DNA from: Euglena gracilis
Taxonomy: Eukaryota > Euglenida > Euglenophyceae > Euglenales
NCBI GenBank assembly: GCA_039621445.1
Contig: CP154954.1
Location: forward strand, 6,459,425 to 6,523,424
Direction of reading: 5' to 3'
DNA: 64,000 nt
Part shown: in pieces, positions 1 through 10,423 of the stretch
Layout of the letters: every line of letters begins with the position of its first letter
Position numbering within the stretch: the first letter of the stretch is position 1
Notes under the pieces: generated by a model
Database searches by the model: none
The model's input: only the letters and a program-made list of their open reading frames with translations
What the model was told of the DNA's origin: nothing
Program-made: the position numbers and the translations under genes

Positions 1-419
1 CTTGGACAGCGGGATCTGACCACCCCAAACCGCTTTATTTTTGAACTCAGGGGTCAGCACCCCCCAGGCGGCACCTCCACCTCACCAGGCCTTCCTGTGC
101 CCTCCCCTCAGGGTGGGAGTTAAGGGGAGGGACAGGTTTCGTTGAAAGCGGACATTGACCCCCCCCCCCATGACGCCAGGCAGCGTTGCTGCGCATGGAG
201 TGGGTTCCGGGGGGGGGGTGTCGACCCCCATCTTTTCCATATTGCCGGGGGCGCCGATTTTTACGTTGAGTGTTTCTTTCGGCGCCAAAGGAACGTCACT
301 TTGGGGTGCTGTGGTGGGGGGGTCGACCCCCCCCCAGGCCTTCCTGTACAGCCCTGGCACGGCCTCTCGGCGTCGTCAACAGCGGGGTGCCCTTTGCGCC
401 ATCTCTCCCCCTCCCGCAG
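1..419. other. 5' flank or intron upstream of exon 1; no exon recognised
   Basis: GC-rich sequence with C- and G-runs and repeated AGGCCTTCCTGT motifs (about 88 and 337). It ends in the polypyrimidine tract of exon 1. I see no credible start codon or signal peptide joined in phase to exon 1. Confidence 0.4.
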
Positions 420-562
420 AGTGGTGCCCCGACCAGCCGTGGACCATCAACGTGTTCTCCTACTCGGACATCGGGGCCCCCGCCACCCCGTACCGCTCCG
501 ACTTCGAGGGCAGCGCTGTGGCCCTCGGCAACGTGTACTACCCCCAGGGCGGCCCACACTGG
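420..562 (+). CDS. Exon 1 seen (choice-of-anchor A, N-terminal strands)
   Basis: The acceptor is a pyrimidine-rich run ending CTCCCGCAG at 419 and the donor is GT at 563. The exon starts two bases into-frame (phase 1) and ends on a whole codon. It encodes WTINVFSYSDIGAP followed by DFEGSAVALGNVYYPQGG, matching the family's opening 'FNVFVFGD...EGRVAVGGN' pattern. No initiator or signal peptide is present, so an upstream exon is required. Confidence 0.7.
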
Positions 563-2665
563 GTGTCTTTTGAGCGTATTTTATGTCAATTCTAAAAAAA
601 ATCCGAATCCATATCATTTATGTTTTTTTTAAAAAAAAGTTCTTCCCCCCCCCAGCTTGTTGTTGTTGTTGTTGTTGTTGCCTCCCGGCTCTAAACAATT
701 CATGGCAACAGTCAGAATGTGCGGATGAGGAATTTTTTCTGCAGCAGAGGATATGGGAAGCATCTGTCTGGCTGAAACGCATTTCAACGCACTCCTGGTT
801 CAGCCGTCCAAGTGCGCAGTGCCCAAAGGGTGGGGCCATTTTGGCCCAACAGGTCGGGGAGCCAATTGGGAGGGGGTTGATACCAACTAGTCCCCATTCA
901 ATCCTTGCGCTCTCATGCGCATGTGGTTTGAATTCAGTTTGAATTCAGTGTTATCGCCTGCTGCCTCGCTGCCCGGAGCCGCCCTGCCCCCGAGGCGTTC
1001 TCCCTGAACGTCAACAAGTCCGGGCAGGAGCCGTACCCGGTGGCCGTGGCGCAGTACGCCGGGGGCAACCTCACCATGAACGGCGGCATGGTCGGCTTCG
1101 GAGGTGTGCCCCGGCTGGCGCATGGGTGCCTGTAACTCTAACCACCCCCCTCACCTGAATAGTACCCCAGATAAAAACCCTGTGTGGGAGGGTCTCGGTT
1201 TGCCGCTTTTGGAGGATTATTTGCTTGCCCATTTCAAGCTGCAGGGGACTGAAGGATTTGCTTGCCCATTTCAAGCTGCAGGGGACTTCCACGGTCAGGC
1301 CGGGGGACGGTCAGCCATTTTCCAGCCAGCCCAAAGTTGCCAGCCGGCGTGAGTTGTTTTTTCGGGGGCGACGCCTTGGCAGTGCCACCGTGGGTGGCCA
1401 ATTCTCACCCCACCAGGATTTCTGGTGTGCCCTGCCCCCTCCCTGCCCTGCCCCCCCCCCCAGAGTGGGGCCGATTCGGCCTGGCATGGACCCCCCCCCC
1501 TACTCTTAGACGTGGAGGCGGGCGGCAACGTCGTGCTGGACGGCGGGGCGTACATCAGTGGCAACGTCCGGGCGGGCGGCGACGTCACGGCGCGCGGCCG
1601 CAGCCCCGGCAGTATTGCCGGGCAGCTGACGCTGACGGCCAGCGCCGGACCAACGTCCTGTCCATCCGATTGGGACGACCCTCCCCCCTTTCTGCGCTGA
1701 CCCCCTGTGCTGATCAGAAAATGCCCCTGGGGGGATGTGGCTCACCATTGCTTGACGTGTGTCCGACCCCCCCCCCCCCGGGTGGCTTAATTGTTTTTTC
1801 GGAGGGTCCGACCAGGCACCTATGCCGACCGCAGCCGACCGCAGCCGACCGCGGCCGACCGCGGGTTTCAGGACTGTCATAGGTGGGGTGCCGACCGCAG
1901 CCGACCGCAGCCGACCGCGGCCGACCGCGGGTTTCAGGACTGTCATAGGTGGGGTGCCGACCGCAGCCGACCGCAGCCGACCGCAGCCGACCGCGCAACT
2001 TTTTTTCTAATTGATGTCAATTTTTCAGTGAGAATGAGGAATTAGGCTCATTTTTATCCCAGATGTTGAGATTTTTCTGGCTCATCTGGCTCATGTTGTC
2101 ACTTTTGGCCACTTTTGGCCATTTTTGGTCGCTTTTGTCCCCTTTTGGCCCATTTGTCACCATAATTCACCCATTTTGACCTATTTTGACATTTTTTGGC
2201 CACTTTTTGTCCACTTCTTGTAATTTTGGGCCATTTGTCCTGCTCTTTGGCCATTTTGGGCCATTTTGGGCCATTTTTGACCATTTAAAGCCATTTTCGA
2301 CCTTTTCTTTTGCTATTTTTGCCCATTTTTTGGTCTCTTTTTGGTCCAATTTGACGATTTTGAGCATTTTGCGCCAGTTTGTTGCCAAAAGTGAACAAAA
2401 GCTGCTAAAATGACCCAAATTGGCCAAAAGCAGGGTCATTTTGGGCCATTTTTGGCTTTTTTGGACCACTTTGGGCATTTTTTTTTTTCACATATGGCAT
2501 AAAGTCAGGCCCCCTTACCCAGGTAAGGGGTGGGTAAGGGGTGGGTAAGGGGTGGGTAAGGCGTGGGTAAGGCGTGGGTAAGGCGTGGGTAAGGGGTGGG
2601 TAAGGGGTGGGTAAGGGGTGGGTAAGGGGTGGGTAAGGGGTGGGTAAGGGGGGGGTAAGGGGGGG

Positions 2666-2701
<36 letters not shown>

Positions 2702-4488
2702 GGGGGGGGGGAGGGGGGGGGTTGGGGGGGTGAGAATGAAGTGTATGGGGATGTTGTTTATTATGTTTGTTGACAAAATCCGCTCTTTGCCCTCAAAATC
2801 TGCCAAAGACGAGGATGAGGTTTATTTTTTGCCGGGGGGGGTCCGGGGGGGGGGCGGGAGCCCCCCCCCCGGGCCGCGCAGCAGTTCAATGGGTCCCGCT
2901 ACTTGCCATCAAAATGGGGCAGAGACGAACATGAGGTTTATTTTTTTGCCGGGGGCGGGTCCGGGGGGGGGGGGGGCAGGAGCCCCCCCCCGGGCAATGG
3001 AGCAGTTCAATGGGTCCCGCTACTTGCCATCAAAATGATGCATCCGAAAATTTTTTTGTCCCACATGACTTGGGGTAAGGGGTGGGTAAGGGGTGGGTAA
3101 GGGGTGGGTAAGGGGGGGGGGTAAGGGGTGGGTAAGGGGGGGGGTAAGGGGTGGGTAAGGGGTGGGTAAGGGGTGGGTAAGGGGTGGGTAAGGGGTGGGT
3201 AAGGGGTGGGTAAGGGGTGGGTAAGGGGTAAGGGGGTGGTAAGGGGGCTTCACTTTGTGCCATGACTCTTTTTTTTTGTTATTTTTGTCTGCTTTTGGAA
3301 CTTTTGGCCATTTTAACCATTTTTTGTCACTTTTAGGCCATTTTTAGGTCACGTTTGACTGCTCTTCGTGTCAAAAGCAACAAAAAGACGTTTAAAGCGG
3401 CCTGAAAGTGGCCAGAAGTGGGTAAAAATGGCCAACAGCAGAGAAAAGTGGTCAAAAGTGGGTTAAAGAGGCCAAAAGTGGTCAAAAGAGGTCAAAGCAA
3501 AGCAAAAGCTGGCCAAAAGAAGCCAAAGCCCAGCAAAAAGTGGGCAAAAGCAACAAAAGTGACCAAAAGAAAGCAAAAGGCAGGAAATAATGGGCAAAGG
3601 CAGCAAAAATTGACCAAAAGTTGGCAACAGTGGCCAAAAGCAGTCCAAAACATCAAAAACTGGCCAAAAGCAGCGAAAAGTGGCCAAAAGTCGGCAACAG
3701 TGGATTGTGTGATTGTGATATATGCTCATTTTTTGTTGGCCTGCCCCCCACCTATAGCCAACTACTTTGTCGACCGCTGCCGACCGCTGCCGACCGCAGC
3801 CGATCGCGGCCGATCGCGGCCGACCGCAGCCGACCGCGGGCTAAAATTTGGAATCTGTCATAGGCTTGGGTCCGACTGTTTGACTGATTGACTGGTTGAC
3901 TGGTTTTTGGCTCCAGACCCAGAGACCCATTTTTCAAACAACTGTCCCCCACTTCCGACCTCTTCTTGGGAGGGAGGGCATTTTTGCCATTTTTGCCAAA
4001 AAATAGCTCAAGACCAATGGATTTTGGCCAAATAAACCCAAATAAAAGTCACAAATTGAGCATTTTCAAAGGTGGGTTTATTTTCAAACACAAATGAGGG
4101 GTTTTCCAACAATGTGGGCCTGGTCTCCAGCCCTTTGACCCCCCACAGAAACCGAAGAATTTCCTCCCCTTGCCATCTTCTAGGAAGGACCCTCCAGGTT
4201 GCCAGGGCTTCCCATATTTCTCGGCCCTTCGCCACCCCGGCGCTGAGGGCGGGGACGCACAACCCGGTGGTGGCGGTGGCCAAGGGTACCACCGTGGCCC
4301 CGTTCCAGTTCTCCCTCCCGCCGAGCCCCCTCCTCGTTCCTGTTTTGTTGTCAGAATGTGTGTGTGTGTGTGTGTGTGTGGTCCTTGGACAGGGGGAGGC
4401 ACACACATACACACATGCACGCATACACACACGCACATATAAACACATTCACACGTACATAACACATACACATACACCCACATATGCA

Positions 4489-4520
<32 letters not shown>

Positions 4521-4528
4521 CACACACG

Positions 4529-4611
<83 letters not shown>

Positions 4612-4612
4612 G

Positions 4613-4658
<46 letters not shown>

Positions 4659-6396
4659 GCCCTTGATGTGCAGCTTTAGCTTGAGCGCAAATCCCCCCCG
4701 GGGCTCTGGGGGTGGCTCTGCCCGCTGGACACACTGGCGCAGTATTACACACACCTCTCCGCCACGCTGGCCCAGCTGCCGAGCACGCTGCCGACCAGCA
4801 GCCGTGACGGCCGGGGCCATGCCGGAATGCCAGATACCCCTACCCCCCAATTTAATGGTGGGGCCTCCAGACTTCTTTTTAAACCGAAGGTGGGTTTTTG
4901 GAGGTGGGCCCAGGCTTCTTTTCAAGACCCCGGAGGGAGCCTCCCCCAGCCACCCAGCCTGGTGCGAGACCCCCCCAAATCGGGTTGCATTACCCGAAAA
5001 AATTTCCCCCGATAGCCACACCCAGGCGTCTGTCCCATGCAATTATTCAGTCACTGCCCCCCCCGGGGGGGGGTGTGACTGGTTTTTGGCCTCCTCCCCC
5101 AGAGGGACGCCGGAAAAAAATTCACGTTTATGGTCAAGTTTCACTTGGATTGGTCGACCCCCGGGGGGGGGGGGAATTTCCGGGGGGAAAAATTGGCTGG
5201 TTTTTGGCTCCCTTCCAGCTCCCGGGGGGGGGGGGGGGGTTGGTAAAATAATTGAACGCTCCAGCCCCGGACCCAGGGTTTGATATAAGGAGGGTGTACA
5301 TGGTTTAGGTGGGGAGGGTGTCCCCCCCCTCCTGGCCCGCAGGGGGGGGGGGGCCGGACCCCCCCACCCTGGGGGGGTCCCCGGGACCCCCCCCCAAAAA
5401 GGGACAATTTTTTCCTCCGGCGCTTTGCGCCGAAATTTTTTTTTGCATTTTTGGCAAATTTTTGCCCAAAAAGTGCCCCAAATGGCACTTTTGGTCGTTT
5501 TGGGGGGTCAAAAAATTTCGGTCACCCAGACCACGCCACTGTTTAGGTGGGGGGTGTCCCCCCCCACCCCCCCCCCCTCCTTGCCCGCAGGGGGGGGTGC
5601 AGGCCCACCCCCCCCCCCACCTATCCTTATATCAAACCCTGCCCGGACCCCCCCCCCAGGCCGTCCGGCACAGCCCCGGCACTGGGGGCCAGCTGGTGAT
5701 CAACGCCGAGGGGGCAACAGGCCTGGCCGCCGTGGGTGGGCGGCCCCCTGCTGGGGCTGGGGGGGCAACAACGTTTAAAAGAACAGACAGAGCATGAAGC
5801 TGTATAAAGCTACGTATAATACACACACACACACACACACACACACCCCACATGGATCCTTTGCATTTCTCCCTCCTCCCCAAAGGGAAACCCTGACCAC
5901 TCACCATCACCATTCAGCTGCGTGTCCAAGGGCACCATCTCAAAATACGGGCAGGCTGCCCCCCCCCAACCTCAGGGGGTGGGGGTGTCCTCGCCTCGAA
6001 GTCCTGGGGCGCCCTCCCACGCAGCCCCCCCCGTGCTTTTTGCATTCTTTTGAGCTTCCTCGCATTTTTTTGGTTCTGTTGGGAAATGGCTTCCACTCAG
6101 AAGAATTTGATGTTTTGGTCCAAATTTTCATTTTGATTTCTTTGGCCCATCTTCAGCCGGAATGTTCCTAAAGTTATCAATAGTTTTTTTTTTTGCATTT
6201 TTGACACGCAGAAAATGCATCAAATCTTTGCAGACTGGTAATTTTTCAAAAACATTGCATTTCAAGCATTTTTTTTCTGTGTTGTGTGTGTGTGTGTGTT
6301 GTGTGGGTGTGTATGTGTGCATTGTGTGTGTGTGTGTGTGTGTGTTGTGTGTTGTGTGTGTGTGTTGTGTGTGTTGTGTGTTGTGTGTGTGTGTGT

Positions 6397-6457
<61 letters not shown>

Positions 6458-6469
6458 TGTGTGTGTGTG

Positions 6470-6535
<66 letters not shown>

Positions 6536-9468
6536 GTGTGTGTGTGTGTGTGTGTGTGTGTTGTGTGGTGTGTGTGCTCATATTTCCATACACCGCTGCG
6601 GACTGGGCAGGAGGACGGCCAGGGGCGACCCTCCCCGCAGACCAGTTCAAGTCCATCTGGAGCATCGTCCTCCAGGGCCCCCCCACCGCGGAGGTCGTCA
6701 TCAACGTCCCGGACAGCGACGTGTCCATCCGCCCGGCCCCCGGGCCACCAGGTGGCATGCGTTGAAGTGCACGGGGTGCTCACATTATTGGACGGTTGTT
6801 TCGGACCCTCAGGGGTGTTAGGGGTGTGACACTTGTTGGGCACACCCGAAAGCAATTCAGTGAATTTTGTTTTTGGGTGGTGCACCCTTTTTTTGGATTT
6901 CATTTTCAGACCCTCGGAAGGTGTGACACGTATTTGGTCCCTCCGCACCATTTGGGCACCGCGCACTGAAATGGGGGGGGGTTGCATCCATCCCCCAGGG
7001 TGGGTAGTGTTCTGCACAGCAAGTCACAAGTGTCACGCATCTCCCCCCTTTCCTTGAGAATGCGGGCGGGGTCCACTCTGGCCACAACCCCTTGTTGGGC
7101 AGTTTTTTTTTCGACTCAACTCCCTTTAAAGACCCGTTTGAGAAACTTTGCAGCAAACACCCATTGTTTTCGGAAAGATGAAAAGATGCGAAGCATTGGG
7201 TCGTTTGCAGCTCCCAATGTCCAAACCCCTGATGTTGTGAAGCATATGGGACAGTGAGATTGTTCCCTGAAAATATATCCAAAGATCATTTTTTGAAACA
7301 AAAACGAGCAAATTCTTGGGGATAGCGGGAGAGAATTGTCCGCATCAATGGAACCAAAATTGAACCAAACCAATGGAAAAAATGCAACCAAACCAAAAGG
7401 TGCTCATTTTTTGATTTATGAAATTGGGGAATCTTTCTGTGGGGCGGCTGCCCCCTCCCCCCAAACCAACTGTTTGGGATTTTTTTGGACCACAAGATGA
7501 TGTGCAGGCATAATGTATCCCAGTGTGGGTCGACCCCCCCGGTCGACCCCCCCCCCCCCCCCGGGGGGTCGTGCATGGATGGGTTTTTGGAAAAAGCGGG
7601 CGGGTGGGATTGGACCCCAGAAAAAGCACCTCCTGGGGTGGGAATCGCCAGTGAATTTTTTTGTAATTTATTTATCCTTGTAGTTTATTTATTTGTAATT
7701 TTTGTAATTATTTTATTTAATTTATTTAATTTATTTTGCAATTTAGTGCTAGTGAATTTATGAGCAGAAGCACCCACCTTCACGCTGCCGGGGGGGGGGG
7801 TCCGGGGGCCGCCCCCAGTCCCTCATCTGGACATACAGTAGCGGTGCAGACCAGGCCCGCGCGGTGCTGAACCTGTACAACGCACGGACCGTCCGGCTGG
7901 AGGGCGGCACCCATGAGGTGTGTGTCCCCCGCGGAACAGAAAGACCTCCCCGGATGACTTTGTCCCCCCCCCGGCTGCACGGGAATCCCCGAGACCATGG
8001 GTGGTGGGGAGGGGCGGAGTACCGGGGAGGTGATTCACAGGACGGGATTAATTCCGGAGCGGCGCAAGTCCCCCCTGCCAGAGTGGCCATTTTGGGGTCC
8101 CACGGTTCCTGGAGGGTGGCCACTTTGAGGGGGGGGTGAGGGTATTTTGATAGGCAAATTCCTAATTAATGAAAATACTCCAAATTTTGAGGGGCAACTG
8201 CCCAAATTTGGGTGGCGAATGCCTAATTTTGGGTGTGAAATCCTATTTTCGGGTTGAAAATGCCCAATTTTGGGTGGCATGAGTGGCAAAGGCTTATTTC
8301 GGGGTGAAAATTGCTTGATTTTTTTAATTGGTCTAAAGAAACCAAAATTGGGGCCCCGAGGTATTGGTGATGGACTTTTTGGTGGTCGCTATCAACCATT
8401 TTCTAGCGACTAGTCGCTGGCGACCATTGGTGGTCGGAGCGACTAGGCGCTCCGACCACGAGCTGGAATAAAACCACCAGGGAAAAACCGAAAAACCGAC
8501 CGCCGATGGAACCATTTTTCTTTGGCTGCAGTGGGGGAATGGATGCTCTACCGCCGCGCGCATTCAGTGAGGTGCCCTGCCCCCCCCCCCTCTCACGTGA
8601 AAGTTTTCCCCCCGGAAATTACCCAAAAAACAAGAAAAAATCAAACACAAAACAGAAAAAGGCACCATTTTTTGTTTTTAAAAAACACCAAAAAATGAAA
8701 AAAGCGTGAATTTTTTAAAAAAAGGGGAAATTTTTTAAAGAAAAGTTCAAAAGTGTAAACAAAATTTGCAAAAAAGGCAAAAAAAAGTTTGAAAAAAATG
8801 AAGAAAAAAAAACGCAAAAACGTGCAGAAGACGCAGAGGTGCAGGTCATCTCCCCCATGACACACAGGGTTTCTTTGCCAACAACCCCACCAGCACCCCT
8901 CACCAGAATTAAGTCCTCTTCAACAGATAATTAGAGGGAAGACATGACCAATGACAAAGAGCAAACACACCAGTCAGCAGAGGGGGTGTCTGGGGTTGCG
9001 GAGGGGGAGCCCAGCTTCGCAGCGACCTTCCAGTCGTGCACCGTTGACTTGGGTGGGCATGTATTCATTCACCATTCGGGTGCATCAGCTGCAACCCCTG
9101 ATGGCCAACTTCTTCATATTCTTGGGCCAGCTTCTCTTTCGTCTCACTGGAGACCGAACTGACTCTGGCAATTTTTTTTTGCAACGCTCCCGGGGTCTTC
9201 TCCAGAGCGGTGGCCAGGGCTGCCTCCAGTTCATCCATTTCCTGTGGACATAAAAATGGGAAAATTAAGATCATTTTTGGAATCGCGAGACTCCGTGGTA
9301 TTAATCATTAGACAGCAATTCCGCACAGGTTTAAGCCCATCGGATTTTGCCATCCGCTGATAATGTCGTCCGGTAAATCACCTCCCCCGGTAGTACGTAT
9401 ATTTTTTGCAGCTATTATCATTGTTTCATATTGTTTTTATTATTATTTTATTATGTATTATTATATTA

Positions 9469-9566
<98 letters not shown>

Positions 9567-10392
9567 TTGAGAGAGAAATTCTTGTTCGCAGTTTTTGTGT
9601 GCGGGGCTTGCCGCCCCCCCCCCCCCCCGCAGGGCACAGTGCTGGCGCCGCAGGCAGGGTTGAAGTTCCCGCAGGGGCTGGTGGTAGGCACGGTGGTGGT
9701 GAAGGCGCTGCTGGGCGGCGGGCAGGTCAACTTCCCCCGCCGCCGCAACGCCATCCGCTGCGTGAAGGGCGGCGCCCCCGCGAAAGCGCTGTCCCTCCTG
9801 GCAGACCCCCGGCGGCCCGGGGCCCCGTGCGTGGTCCGGCACACTGGCATGGGAGTGAATGCACACACACGAGCGCGCGCGCACTCATGCATGCACATGC
9901 ACACACACACATGCGCACGCACACACGCACGCCATGACAAACTCACCTCCCCAGGCCAGTGTGTGGCAAATATTTAACCCCGCAAGTTGTTTGCGTGTAC
10001 ATTGGGGGCGTGCATTGTGTTGATATATGTTTGTGGCTCTCGCTGTCTGTGTGTGCGTGTGCGTGTGCCTGTGTGTGTGTGTCTGTCTGTCTGTGTCTGT
10101 ATGTCTCTCTGTGTGTGCGTGCATGCGTGTTTTGCGTGTTTTGTGTTTGTGTGTGTGGGTGGGTGGGTGGGTGGGTGGGTGGGTGGGTGTGCGCGCGCGT
10201 GTTGTGTGTGTTGTGTGTGTGTGTGTGTGCGTGTGTGTGTTGTGTGTGTGTGTGTTTTGCTTGTTTTGTTTTTTTTGTGTGTTGTGTGTGTGTGTGTGTG
10301 TGCGTGTGTGTGTGTGTGTGTGCGTGTTTTGCGTGTTGTGTGTATGCGTGCATGTGTGTGCGTGCATGTGTGTGCGTGTGTGTGTGTGTGTG

Positions 10393-10423
<31 letters not shown>

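Noticed and set aside
2515-3240. Telomere-like repeat (GGTAAGGGGTG)
   Set aside because: The unit is 11 bp and imperfect, lies inside an intron and does not match common telomere repeats, so I treat it as a minisatellite.
4049-4752. Long Cys-Val and His-Thr reading frames
   Set aside because: They are translations of the (TG)n/(CA)n microsatellite on both strands, not proteins.
6246-7017. His-Thr/Cys-Val frames of up to 251 codons around 6.3-6.6 kb
   Set aside because: Microsatellite artefact; only the exon at 6641-6751 has protein character.
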